The translations under genes were made by a program, and so were the position numbers. This document shows, piece by piece, positions 1 through 11,299 of a stretch of DNA of 64,000 nt. Source of the stretch: Dichotomocladium elegans (lineage: Eukaryota; Mucoromycota; Mucoromycetes; Mucorales; Lichtheimiaceae); the NCBI GenBank assembly GCA_025716815.1, contig JAIXMN010000026.1, positions 62,001 through 126,000 of the forward strand, in the 5' to 3' direction. Within the stretch, counting starts at the first letter, position 1; every line of letters starts with the position of its first letter. The notes under the pieces were generated by a model, which worked only from the letters and a program-made list of their open reading frames with translations, had not been told where the DNA came from and searched no databases.

Positions 1-1541
1 ATATATCGTGGTCCTCCAGTGAAACTGGAGGGTAAGACTATAGATCGGCCAACTTGTCGAGGGTCCGTCCCATCACCAATACCACGATAGAGTTCGCTAT
101 GTAGATCGTCCTGGTTGCTGCGGAGATAATTGAGGCGGCTGCTCTCAATTCGGACATAATTATCCACCACCATTTGTTGAAAAAGTCTGCCAAAATAATG
201 GTGGTATGTCTTTTGGGCCCCGTCACGTATCATGAGCATATAGGCGCAATACTCACGTAGAGTGACCTCTTCAGTGTCACCAGTGTTGTTCCGGCATTGC
301 ATTCTGTCATACCACCCCTGATCTCCAAATGGGAACATGAGAACATAATGGAGCGGAATATATGCTGAGTGCAGGGAGCTGATGGTCTCAAGAGCTCCAC
401 CTGCCCTGTCATGGAGCACGATGTCATGTGGATCGACCCGTCCGTCGGTGGATTGCTCGACAACTAAAGCAGCGACTTCTGGGTGAGATTGCGGATCGTA
501 ACGCCTGCCCATATGACGCGCAGTGCGAATGGTAGCCTGGAGACTTCCTATAGGTAAATCTCGATAGCGCTCTGCTGCAGACATGTATGATCGGACGAAG
601 GGGTTGTCACGTTCCATGACCTGCTGGAGAAGTGCGATTGTATCCGTGTTGAGGTCTGCAAACATAGATGTCCTTAGCCCCAGTTGGTCAGTCGTGTCGG
701 CAAAGTAGATCTGTGAAAACCTGGCGTTGTTGTAATTCTCAGCTCTCAGCGATCCGATGCGGTGGTACATGGCACCACTGATCCTGAAAGTTGAAACACC
801 ATTTGACCCATTTGCCAATTGCTCGTCCCAGTTCCCTCTAATGGAAGCGAAGGAAAACATATTGTTGTACGCGCGAATAAATCTTCGAAAGTCCCATGCA
901 GAAGGATCCATGTTGGTAAGAAGTGCAATGATCTCCTGTGATGGAGCACGGGGGAGAGGAAGTTGAATTCCACTGGGCGTGCAGCACATTCCAAAGCGAG
1001 GATTGATCAGTGATGAATTGGCCGTTCGTTCGTGAATCCACATTTTCGCATTGCAAAAGTGGCAAGAAGCTTCCATCCAACCAAAAATGCTACGTCGATA
1101 GTTCGGGCCTGGGGTGTGGCAGATGCTACGTCCGACTATGTTCTCAGGCTGAAACGGCATCCTGAGTGCAATCTGGTACTAAGCGCCGTGTTGAGACTGA
1201 AAGTTGAGTGGATTAAATGGGCATAGACTGTGTGTCCGTCAGCTGTGGGAAGGAGATCCGCATTGACTACAGGATTGAGCTGGGGTTGGGGCTGGGGCTG
1301 GGGCTGGAGCAGGAGCTGCATCACACTGAAAATTAACATTGGCATTCTTCGCAATATTTGCATATTCAGTAATACCTTGTTGACGCCGCGGATTTGCAGG
1401 GTGATCGCGATGGGTTGATCGCCGATGAGAAGAGGAGCCACAGGAAGGACAGCTTGGGGCTGTTTGATTTTGGGTTTGGACAAAGGAGACAAATTCCTGC
1501 ATATATACGTCAATGTTAACCACTGAAAGCAGAATCTTCAT
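1..1541 (-). pseudogene. Helitron Rep/helicase protein, N-terminal part, broken, runs off the window
   Basis: This is the N-terminal part of a Helitron rolling-circle transposase. Read on the minus strand from the ATG at 1539-1541, one frame carries two CX2CG-type zinc knuckles (CPSCGSSSH and CSQCGSPSH), then a further zinc motif CHFCNAKMW followed by FGMCC near 1000-1060. The Helitron-like N domain follows, with REYCAYMLMIRD near 230-265 and the block GRSIVLPSSFTGGP at the window edge. The frame has two in-frame stops: TGA at 1239-1241, exactly where the second knuckle should have Arg, and TAG at 1179-1181. Below 1178 the frame is open to base 1, so the Rep catalytic and helicase parts would lie outside the window. 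A proline-alanine run (PAPAPAP) separates the knuckles. The family assignment is strong; whether any product is made is doubtful. Confidence 0.85.
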
Positions 1542-2512
1542 AGGGTATAAAACATACTTCAGTAGCTGTAGTTCTTGGACGAACTCTACGAACGTTTAAA
1601 GGACAATCATTCGAAGATGGATCGGTGTGTGTGATAGAGCCGCAGATGCAGGTTCCTGGAGACTGATCCCCCTGGTGATGATGGTTAAAAGTCACGCGTA
1701 TCGATTATACTCCTTAGTAAAAGTTACCATCTTTGCTAAGCAATATGAGAAAAGAAAGAGGAGGTCAGAAAGTATGAATGGTAGGATAGGTGAAAAAACT
1801 CAGGTTTACCAATGCATGACGGGATCTATATTTATATGAATTCGAAGCAAGCTTTGATTTAGAGAAGTAAGACATCCACGGATGCAAACAGTTTCATATG
1901 TTAGGATATACAGGATCAGTTCCTCTATTGTGAGCTATGTACATGTGTTAGAATACCAAGGCTTCTATATGGATGCTTCACTTAAGAACGCCAAGGCTTC
2001 TGTTTGGATGTTTCATCTAAGAAGGTCACCTCTGCTGTGATGATTGGTCCAACTGTTTCTGCTCTTACTGCGGCAAGAAGCACTGTGTGGAAAATTAACA
2101 TGTGAAAAAGGTATTAGTAATATCTGCATCACAAGCTTACATATGGTTTTCGCTGCTCTAAATCCATCACAGCTACCCTTCTCGTAGCATAAACGTGTGG
2201 TAAAATACTCAAAAACCACCACCAATATGATACTTTTCTAACAGCCTCAGAAATAAAAACCATGCTACCACAGGCAACTTTCTAATCTGTGCCCAATCAT
2301 CAACCGCAGACCTTAGCCTCGTTAGAAAAATTAACCAAATCAAATTTTAAGAAAATCGGGGCTAACCATATTTGTAAATTAACTTGCATACGGACCAACG
2401 GTCTATTCTAATACCGATGACTTTGCAGGTCTGGTATGGACACTTGCTGAACATTTGATAAACCACTTGTTCTTTGACTCAGCACTCAATTTATTTATGA
2501 AGCAAAGAACTA
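1542..2512. other. Non-coding interval between Helitron and transposase
   Basis: I see no supported gene here. The stretch is AT-rich and could include the Helitron 5' end and the transposon flank. I could not recognise terminal inverted repeats for the neighbouring transposase in it. Confidence 0.5.
1956..2025. repeat. Imperfect 35-bp tandem duplication
   Basis: Two adjacent 35-bp units both begin CCAAGGCTTCT and differ at only a few positions. No coding role is visible. Confidence 0.7.
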
Positions 2513-3981
2513 TTACAACTTATATTCCTTTGCCAGACAGCGCGGGAAGAATGATTCCGCATGCCGAATCCACCCACAGCAGTCCCTGTTTGTAACTGTC
2601 TTTGCTGCCTCAGTTATCCGTAGCGTTAACGAGTCTGCTTCATTGAGCTCATTACGACGTACACCTGGAATAATTGGACTCTAATCAGCAAACATTTTCA
2701 GCCACAGATACTCTTTGTGTTTACCTGCTTTGACCTTTGACCAAAATTCTTCAATTGGATTCAGGAAAGGTGAATATGGGGGTAAATAAATACAACCATA
2801 TCCACGGCCTTCGATCATCTCTCGGATAGTTTCATTTCGGTGGATAGGTGCATTATCCATAACAAGGTTACGGCCTTTTAAATTGTGAGCATCTAAAACG
2901 TCCAGCACCCCACAGATGAACTGCTTGTAATGCTCAGTTCTAGTCCCAATCCGTGCATTATAAACAGTTGCCTTTCCATCGTGTTTTCGTTTTTTGCTGC
3001 TAACTGCTTCCAGCTTTTGTAAGGAAACATTGAACACGCCAACATTGCAGATTGCACCCAAAATTGTCAATGGGATCCAGCGGTTCGTTGGGACAGTTGT
3101 CTTGGCTGGCATTCCCCGCTTCGAGTGGCCGAAGTTCCTGCAGATATGGAGGTTGAAGCCCGCCTCGTCGATGAACACAGCTTCTGAAAAGTTGAACTTT
3201 TCATCAGCCATCCATTCGCTAACCGCCTGGAATCGTTGCTCAACAACTCGATCAGAATTCCGCGCCGCTGGCAACTTCTCTAATTTCTTCAGTGTGAGGG
3301 AGCATTTCTTCACCAGGTGCTTCTGAAGACCAGCCAGCGTGATAGTGAGTCCTTCAAATTCAGTGCACAGTGCATCCCGTGCCTGATGGAGGGTCGCCTC
3401 TGGATGGGCCTCATAATACGATACCAAGTAGCTGCTGTGCTCGTCAAACAGCTTTTGATTGCTGTTCATAGCCTTCTTGTTCCCAAGCCTCGGGACTCGC
3501 TGTTCAGGATCATTCTTATATTTGCGAACCCAATCTTGTGCCGTTCGCTCCTTTACACGACAACGACGGCCAGCTTCAGCTGCAGATGTCCCAGAGTTGA
3601 TGACCATCCACAACACGTTAACTCGCTGTTCAAATGTGTAGATACAATAGGGACCCCTGGGAATAGTTGCAGCAATCCTATCCTTCTCCATTGGCGCCTC
3701 TGACTCGTCTTCATTACTGTCCCTTGTGTCAACAGAATCAGTAGCCTCATTCATGGGGTAATCCTGCAAGTCCTAGTTAGTAACAATATCTTCCTTATAA
3801 TACTGGCGCACTTACGTCCAGAGTGAGCAATCGTTGAATTCCAGATCCTTCTGGCTGTACCCATGTGCGATCACAGATATCGACTATTTCTTCAGAAATT
3901 GACCGCGATTCATGTTGGTCGCACGCATAGTCAGCAAGGGAGTTCAATTCGTAGACAAATTCTATTGTGGTGTAGATTTGT
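2513..3981 (-). CDS. IS630/Tc1-mariner-like DDE transposase, 5' end unresolved
   Basis: A cut-and-paste transposase. The main exon (2725-3772) holds an N-terminal helix-turn-helix (TFEQRVNVLWMV to VKERTAQDWVRKYK), a linker, then a DDE domain: first Asp in VFIDEAGFN, second in LVMDNAPIHRN, Glu in PPYSPFLNPIEEFWSKVK. A 60-nt intron (2665-2724, GTAAAC...CCAG) leads to the last exon (2513-2664), which supplies the expected family tail (GWIRHAESFFP). Without splicing the frame would end early at 2681. Upstream, an intron at 3773-3815 with a CTAAC branch-like sequence joins in phase to a further open exon from 3816 towards 3981, where no ATG is in frame. The true start may be in another exon, or translation may begin at the internal ATG at 3754. 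All three catalytic residues are present, so it could be active. No terminal repeats were identified. Confidence 0.8.
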
Positions 3982-4069
3982 TGTATGAGTGTATAGTATT
4001 GTGCTTTTGCAAATCATAGATTTCATGTATTTATATATACCAGTGAACATTAAACAGCGCCACTATCCG

Positions 4070-4895
4070 AGCCGAGGACGCCTGATTGGAAAAGTAAAGG
4101 GACGGGCAAATGGACGAAGCAGAGGACTGTGCAACGAACCGCGTAATGGACTGTGGCAAGAACACTTAACTGGAAAAGTAAAGGGACAGGCAAATGGACG
4201 AAGCAGAGGACTGTGCAACGAACCGCGTAATGGGCTGTGGCAAGAACACTTAATTGGAAAAGCAAAGGGATGGGCAAATGGACGAAGCAGAGGACTGTGC
4301 AACAAACCGCGTAATGGACTGTGGCAAGAACACTTAATTGGAAAAGTAAAGGGACGGGCAAATGGACGAAGCAGAGGACTGTGTAACGAACCGCGCAATG
4401 GATTGTGGCAAGGACTCCTGATTGGAAAAGTAAAGGGATGGGCTGATAGACAAAGCTGAGGACTGTGTAACGAACTGCGTAATGGACTGTGGCAAGGACG
4501 CCTGATTGGAAAAGTAAAGGGACGGGCAAATGGACGAAGCAGAGGACTGTGCAACGAACCGCGTAATGGACTGTGGCAAGACCACTTAATTGGAAAAGTA
4601 AAGGGATGGGCTGATAGACAAAGCTGTAGACTGTGTAACGAACTGCGTAATGGATTGTGGCAAGGACGCCTGATTGGAAAAGTTGTACTTCCTTTATTTA
4701 ATCCATTAACTTTTCCATTGCACAGGTCGTTGCACAGTCCTCTGCTTCGTCCATTTGCCTGTCTCTTTACTTTTCCAATTAAGTGGTCTTGCCACAGTCC
4801 ATTACGCGGTTCGTTGCACAGTCCTCTGCTTCGTCCATTTGCCCGTCCCTTTGCTTTTCCAATTAAGTGCTCTTGCCACAGCCCTCTATTCAGCT
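4070..4895. repeat. 84-bp minisatellite array with an inverted arm (foldback)
   Basis: The core TGGAAAAG recurs at 4087, 4171, 4255, 4339, 4423, 4507, 4591 and 4675, a spacing of exactly 84 bp. After about 4684 there is a short spacer, and then the same unit appears in reverse orientation (TTTTCCAATTAAG cores near 4770 and 4855, plus a partial copy near 4710). The whole can fold into a long imperfect hairpin. Because 84 is a multiple of 3, long open frames with a 28-residue repeat arise on both strands; these are probably by-products of the period rather than genes. There are no unique spacers, so it is not CRISPR-like. It lies between the transposase and a second HTH gene. Two unit variants alternate (GAACAC/GACCAC versus GGACGCCTG ends). 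Confidence 0.9.
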
Positions 4896-5280
4896 GGTGC
4901 GAGCCTGCTACCATTTCCAATCTAATGGCCTGTACCACAAATCGTTTTGCAATTATTCGTTTCACGAGTTTACCACCGTTTGCATGCTCTCCGCTGTTTT
5001 CCTCTTTATTCTTGTGTTCACTGTTATACAACTCTCTTGTTATTTTTGTTAAAACCCACCGTCTCCTATTACAGTAGCTCTTTTGTTTTCCTTACAGAGA
5101 TAATTGTGACGCAGGCCCGCTGGAGCTCAAATAATATAATCATCAGGAATAAGCTTTCAGAGAATATAAATATTCTGCGTTTTATAGCTTTGTATAATAT
5201 CATTTTTCTATACAATGCCTCTTTTTTCTCGCCAGAATACCACTGCTCCCTCAACTATCATTATACACAACCGTCCAAAC
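4896..5280. other. Interval between foldback array and HTH gene
   Basis: AT-rich sequence without a supported gene. It is the probable upstream region of the small HTH gene that starts at 5281. Confidence 0.4.
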
Positions 5281-5754
5281 ATGATGGAAATTGATTCTAA
5301 CAGAGATGAAGACCTCGTCGATCCTAGGCCGCCCAAGTTGGACCCACGGGAATCAAAACAGAGACTGTAGGAAGTTTTGGTGTTTTACATATGTAATTTT
5401 CAGATTTTATAACACAGTTTTTCCTACAGTAAGACAGACCATGAGCTAATCACATTTGTACAAAGTGGTGATGATCGACCATCCAAGACTGAGAAGCGGA
5501 TAAACAAGCACAGACGGTATTCGAAAGATCAAGTCATGGAGGTGCTCAAGCAGTACTATATTGAAGGTGTATCCATCAAAGAAGCGGGAAACAAAGTTGG
5601 TATGCCGAAATCAACTGCACATGGCCTTATCAAACGATACAAGGGCCATTTAAAGCCACCTCCCAAACGACCAATGAAGGCAAAATCAACAACAGCTTTT
5701 GATGAGATGCTATGTGCTGAAATCAGGCACTTGCAAATAAATCACAGTGACTGA
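5281..5754 (+). CDS. Short HTH protein, probable truncated transposase
   Basis: Two exons (5281-5366 and 5430-5754) joined by a 63-nt GT-AG intron give 136 codons. The N-terminal part is acidic (MMEIDSNRDEDLVD). The second exon carries a helix-turn-helix of the type found at the start of mariner/IS630 transposases: YSKDQVMEVLKQYY, then VSIKEAGNKVGMPKSTAHGL, then a basic stretch KPPPKRPMKAK. The protein stops where a DDE domain would normally begin, and no DDE motifs follow to 6390. It is either a relic or a stand-alone DNA-binding derivative; the clean intron and intact frame leave the second possibility open. The product call is a family-level inference. Confidence 0.55.
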
Positions 5755-6391
5755 AATATTACCACAGTTAATTATCTAGGAATAAATGTGCTACATCCAT
5801 ATTTCTTCTCAATTTGCGTGTTTTGATACGTTATACTGACATGCCTCGAAATAATCCTGTGACACAACCAAATATGCAGACATAGCCCATCAGCGAATTG
5901 TCATTGGGGACACCTGGTAACGATTTTCATTTATTCCTGACTCATATGACTTATTGTATCTCATACACGTGCACAAAACACATAACCAACACCACACCCA
6001 CCCTTTCCTTGTATATTGCCTTTGTTCCATGTCACTATGTTATGAGGCAGCGTCGCGTGGATTAACATGCTTCACAAGTTTAAATATCCTTCCATCCAAT
6101 TGGTGTGACCTTATAATGGAAAGGCGCTCAACGTAAGGATACAACACAAGCTATAATGCAAGGAAGGAGTGAAAACTGCTAAACGATATAATAACTTTCA
6201 AGGGCGCAGAACAGGCAGGAGTGAACTGGTAACAAGCTTCAAGTGTCCATATCAGACCTGCAAAGTCACTTTCAGAAAGGTCGAATGATCTTTGTGATGG
6301 CATGCAATTTAGTTTAGCCCCCCACTGCAAAGCTAATTTCACACCCCGCAAACAAAAAATCCTACTGGCTGAATGGCCAGGAAAAATCCAG
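5755..6391. other. Interval before Gypsy-1 truncated LTR
   Basis: No gene or element recognised. The missing outer part of the Gypsy-1 3' LTR should lie immediately left of 6392, but the sequence there is unrelated. Confidence 0.4.
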
Positions 6392-6625
6392 TATATTACT
6401 GGCTTGATATTTATACTTTGTTATACATTGGATATCCATAGAGGCTATGTAAAAGATATGTCACGCCATGTAGAACTTGTCAGGCCATAGCGACATAATA
6501 TATGCATATGCATACATTACGGGCATGTGCCTAAGGGCGATGGGATCAGGTCATTTTAGCGTGCATATGCATGATGCAAAATCTTTACATTCATGCCACG
6601 TGACTCGCATGATCAGTCCACGACA
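6392..6625 (-). repeat. Gypsy-1 3' LTR, truncated
   Basis: Matches 11424-11657 closely, including the palindromic ATGCATATGCATAC block and the inner terminus CGACA. Similarity ends abruptly at 6392, leaving 234 of 358 bp. The pol frame runs into this LTR and stops at 6591. Confidence 0.9.
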
Positions 6626-9600
6626 ATTCCCTCTCCTGAAACTCTTGGTCGTCTTCGAGCAATAACAATGAATTTGTAGCAGCAGTCCGTCGGTCTGCAG
6701 CTCTTGAGGCGGCGGGATCATACCATGTGGATTGCGGGGCAGTGGGAAGGTGAACTGGACAAAGTCGATCTGTGTGGACCCAAGAATTATAGAGAGAGCC
6801 ATTCATATCACGCACTTGGTAGATATCGGTGTCGAGGTTGCGAGCAGTTACCACAAAAGGTCCCTTCCAATTGTATTCAAGGTTAAGTTTGTTCTCGTGG
6901 CGCATGAGAACGTGCTCTCCAATAGCAAAGACCTGGGGCTTGAGCACGGCATCCCAAATGGCTTTGTCCCTTTTTGCGTTCGCAGTGAGTCGTTCAGTTG
7001 CGGATGCCTGAGCTTCTCGAAGTTGAAGTAAGGAAGGTCTGCGGTCGTCGAGTAATTCTTGTGGGCTGGCGTCAGGCTCCTTAATTAGCGATGGGCGAAG
7101 CATATCACCAGGTAAATGGGGCTCAACACCATATACCAAAAAATATGGACTCACACCAGTTGTGCGGTGTTTTCTGATATGACATGCAAAAACAGCCGTG
7201 TCCAAATAGTCATCCCAGGTGGAAATCGCACCGTTTACATACTTGCGAAGCATTTGTTTTAAGATTCCGTTGGTGCGTTCGACCTTACCATTCGACCTTG
7301 GATGAAACGCGGATGTTGCTTGATGGTTAACTTTAAGACGCCCAAGGTATGTGTTCAGAACTTTGGACATGAAGTTTGCACCGCGATCAGTGACAACCTC
7401 CATGGGACAAGAGAATGGCATCACAATTTCGTTAAACAGGAAGTCGGCAATCACCAGGGCAGTCGCATCTGGGACAGCTCGTGTGATCGTCCAATTGGTA
7501 GTATAGTCCACAGCAACAAGAATCCATCAGTTGCCGCGGGCCGTTGTTGGAAGCTCGCTGATAAAATCTAGGTGCCAGCAAGAAAATACTGGCGGAATTG
7601 CTGGCAGGCACATTGGGCCTCGATGAGTGTATCGGTTTGCCTTCGCAGCGAGCTGCCATTGTGGGCATTTTTGAGCCAATCTTGGATGTCCGCTTTCATA
7701 TCCGGCCACCACCAACGTTTCTTGATTAAATCAAAGATGGTTTCATGGCCAGCGTGTCCAAAACTCTTGTGGAAGTGCTGTACGAGATCTGCCCTTCGGG
7801 TTAAAAGTGCATAACATACCTCTTCCTCTTGTCCTTTGGTTTTTACCTTGCGAAACACCTGATCGTTACAGACTGTGAATTGGCTCTGGTGCTTCTGTAG
7901 GATATCCTTGTATACCGCCAGCCATTCAGCCGGTTTGCGAGTGTAAAAACGAGGCCAGTCGGATTCTTGTATTGCTTTGACCGCATACAGATATTCGGGT
8001 ACAAGTGAAGCCTCGGTCGTCAGACACTGAGGGCCATCGCGACGTGAAAGCAAGTCAGGGACATGGTTTTCTCAGCCGGGCTTATATTCGATGTGAGGGT
8101 CGTAAAGCTCAAGCTCTGCTATCCACCATGTTAGTCGTGGCGTGGGCTTGCGCTGTGTGCGAAAGTAGTGGAGTGGATGATGATCAGTGATTATGGTGTA
8201 TTTTCGTCCTTCCACAAAACAACGCCAGCATGCAACGCTGTAAGGATCCCTAGAAGTTCTCGTTCTTGAGCAGGGTAAGCACACTCCTGGAGAGAAAACT
8301 TTTTTGACTCAAATGCAACAGGGTGGAGTAACCCATGGGTCCTTCCTGTAACAATACGCCACCACTAGCATAATCTGATGCATCCGTCTCAATCACGAAA
8401 GGCTTGTCCTGATTGGGTGGTTGAAGTACCGGGCGCTTGCCATGGTGACTTGAGTTCGTCAAAGCAGCTTGGCATTGCTCAGTCCAGACAATAGTTCTTG
8501 TTTTTGCACCTGTTCCTTGCGTGAGATCAGTTAACGGGGTAGCAATGGACGCGAAACCCCGATGAACCATCGATAATGAGAGCAGAGCCCAACAAACTGC
8601 CTCACTTCCTGGACGTTGGTAGGCTGTGGCCAGTCTTGTATGGCTTTGACCTTTTTGCTCGACGGCAGAATACCTTGAGCTCCCAACTGATACCCTAGGA
8701 ACTCCAGTTCAGTTTGGAAAAAGGAGCATTTCTTGCGATTGGCTATTAGTTTGGCTTGACGTAGGCGATCAGGACCTGACCACATGCTTGAAGTGCTCCT
8801 CCTCGGTCTTTGAGTACACCAACACATCATCGAGGTATACCAACGCAAACTTGTCAATGCAGTCGGCAAGTGTCTTGTTCATCATGATTGGAAGACCAGT
8901 GGCGCGTTTGTCAAACCGAAACTGAGGACGCGCCATTCGAATGACCCATACCTGGTATTAAAAGCCGTCTTTGGGATATCCTCCTCGCGGATTCGGACTT
9001 GATGGTACCCACTGCGCAGGTCTATGCTGGAAAAGTACTGTGCACCTGCAAGCCGCTCGAGACACTCGTCAATCCGCGGGAGTGGATGGGAATTTCTTTT
9101 TGTTACCGCATTTAGCGCGCGGTAATCAATACAAAGGCGGAGGGAACCATCTTTTTTACGTACAAAGAGCACTGGTGCTCCCCATGGTGACGTGCTTGGT
9201 CGGATAAGACGTAATTCTAATAACTCGTCAAGCTGCTTACGCAATTCGTCCAATTCCGAGGGCTCATTTTATAAGGGTGTTGATTAATAGGTGCGGCATC
9301 ACCGGTGTTGATGACATGTGAAACATCGCGAATTGGGGGAAGTCCTGGTAGTTTGTCCTGGAAGACGTCACTGTAGTCAGCGAGTAATTCGTTAATACTA
9401 TTACGTGTGGTCGGTATTTTCTCGGTTGATGGTTCTTTTAGATAGAGCAAAAACATGTCGGTGACCTGCTTTTGCTGTTCTAGCCGTTGTACTTGTCGAT
9501 GAGAAATCAGATAGGATAACTCTGGGAGGTTGCGGCGATACTTAGGGTGGAGTGTATACTCTTTACCGCTCTGCGAAATGCGCCAGGTATCGAGATCCCA

Positions 9601-10086
9601 ATCTGGTGTGGGGTGCATGCGTTTGATCCAATCGCGTCCCAGGATTAAGTCAAATTTGGTATCTAACACGTAAGCTTGGACATCGTGTACAAGGCCAGCT
9701 GCGTCCAGCGAGAGGGTTACCATTTCCTTGATTTCCATCATATGCCCACCGGCGGTTTCGACGCCCTGGCTAGGAACAGCTTTTCTTGGGAGCCCCTGTG
9801 CGACCTTGGATGTTACGTACGACGCCGTTGCTCCGCTATCCAAAAGAACCTCGATGTTATGACCATTACACAGCATGGAATACAAGGGCAATTGCGTCTG
9901 GTTTATTGAATACAATGACTCGATATGTTTGATGTCATTCTGTACGCCTTCTGACATCCCATGTGGTTTTTGTAGCGGTAGGTCTTCGGAAAGGTCAATC
10001 AGAGGCGGAATTTCTGTCTCCGTCGTCGTCTTGTCTTGGTTCATTGTGTGAAGGGATAACTTGGTACGCGCCGGGACTCCCTTCAA
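6591..10086 (-). pseudogene. Gypsy-1 pol polyprotein, frameshifted
   Basis: Encodes, in order, aspartic protease (DSGATASYV near 9830), reverse transcriptase ([35 protein letters not shown], then YLDD near 8830 in a shifted frame), RNase H (VIETDASDYASGG; ITDHHPLHYF), the zinc-binding integrase N-domain (FGHAGHETIFDLIKKRWWWP), and the integrase core with VVTDRGANF and NGKVERTNG. Single-base losses shift the frame near 9265, 8890, 8775 and 8565. Further breaks lie in RNase H (about 8300 and 8080) and at the integrase junction near 7550. It is in the -1 frame relative to gag, and its first codons overlap the gag stop. As it stands no full polyprotein can be made. Confidence 0.9.
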
Positions 10087-11288
10087 TCCTGACGCGCTTT
10101 GACTTTTAAATCAACTCCTTTCGAGGAATGAGCGAATTGCCCCTGCCGATTCCTCCCGAATGAGGGCGAACTACAATTCCGCGCAAGGTGGCCTCTACCA
10201 CCACAATTGTAGCACTGCTTGTTCGACACCCTATGCTGACCGACGACAGGGTTGGAATGATTCTGGTTGTGGGACGCACGATTGTCGTGCCACTGCTTTC
10301 GCCCTTGACCCCATTGTTGTTGTGGGATTTGGCGGATGGAGTCAAGGTCCATTGGTGTCGGTCCATTTGAGGGCGATGTCCCTGGGATCGAGTTCTGATA
10401 TGCAGCCGTGGCTGGAATAGCTTCCCGAAGTTCTTGAGTGTACTGTTGTACTGACTCGTATTCTTCGGCTGCTTCGTAGGCGTCATGCAGAGTCTTTGGC
10501 TTGTGAAGAGCGACCTGTAGACAAGGGTCATACTCAAGTCCTCGCAAAAAGTAGTGAATCGCATCTTCATCCATCATCCCGGGAAGATCCAGCATGATAT
10601 TGCGGAAAGCCACAATATACTCATGTATGGATCGTGATGGCATGTTTCGCTGTTTCAGCTCATGGAGGCGGTGGCGTGCGACCTTGTCAGAGTTCCGAGG
10701 CTTGAACTCGGCACGGAACATCTCTTGGAAGTCCTGCCAGGTAGCAGGAGTCCGGTTGCTACCATCATCTGGGTCAATAGTAGTTTCGAGATGACGCCAC
10801 CAAGTAGCAGCGCCGTCCCGAAGGAGCGTAGAGGCAAAAGCTATGCGTGGTTTGTCTTCGAGACCGGTGCAGTCGAGGTACTTATCCACCATATGTAGCC
10901 ATGCTTCCACTTTTGCTGACGAACGCTCACCGCGAAACACGTCTGGCTGTACAGGTTTGACGGTTGAAATAGTTCCCCTGTCTGCTGCTATGCGTAACGC
11001 CGTCAATTCTGCCTGCTGCGCTTGCATCTGGGCGAGCATTGCATGAATTGTATCTAACATTTTGGTCTGGTCCATGGTTACGGTCTTGATAAACTTATCT
11101 GCTAGAACTTGTGCACGGGACTTTAGGCGTTGTAGGTTTATAGGAGTAAAATTTGCACGGTCGTTTAGAGGTATGAAAACTTGCTCGACGTTAGATTTGT
11201 AAAGTTGCTTGTATCCTTCCGGTAGTAGTTCGAGTATAAATTCTTGGATTCGGTATTTCTTTTGTTCTTCGGCGGAATATGTTGGCAT
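10083..11288 (-). CDS. Gypsy-1 Gag
   Basis: An intact 401-residue capsid/nucleocapsid protein. The ATG lies inside the primer-binding-site sequence TGGTAGCTGATGCC directly after the 5' LTR. The retrotransposon gag core is visible: VEAWLHMVDKYLDC, LLRDGAATWWRHLE, FRAEFKPRNSD and YIVAFRNIMLDLPG. It ends in a CCHC zinc knuckle CYNCGGRGHLARNC followed by a basic tail. The stop TGA overlaps the start of the pol frame within GGATTGAAGGGA, which is identical at the gag/pol junction of Gypsy-2. The protein packages element RNA in virus-like particles (family knowledge). Confidence 0.9.
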   Translation of the reverse strand: MPTYSAEEQKKYRIQEFILELLPEGYKQLYKSNVEQVFIPLNDRANFTPINLQRLKSRAQVLADKFIKTVTMDQTKMLDTIHAMLAQMQAQQAELTALRIAADRGTISTVKPVQPDVFRGERSSAKVEAWLHMVDKYLDCTGLEDKPRIAFASTLLRDGAATWWRHLETTIDPDDGSNRTPATWQDFQEMFRAEFKPRNSDKVARHRLHELKQRNMPSRSIHEYIVAFRNIMLDLPGMMDEDAIHYFLRGLEYDPCLQVALHKPKTLHDAYEAAEEYESVQQYTQELREAIPATAAYQNSIPGTSPSNGPTPMDLDSIRQIPQQQWGQGRKQWHDNRASHNQNHSNPVVGQHRVSNKQCYNCGGRGHLARNCSSPSFGRNRQGQFAHSSKGVDLKVKARQD

Positions 11289-11299
11289 CAGCTACCAGT

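Noticed and set aside
1230..1418. Plus-strand frame with a Gly-Trp repeat
   Set aside because: It is the antisense of the Pro-Ala linker of the Helitron protein.
4070..4895. CRISPR-like array
   Set aside because: Units are contiguous with no unique spacers, and the host is eukaryotic.
4063..5031. Long minus-strand frame (about 320 codons) with 28-residue repeats as a protein gene
   Set aside because: The 84-bp period is divisible by three, so long frames arise on both strands automatically; the peptide reads through both direct and inverted arms.
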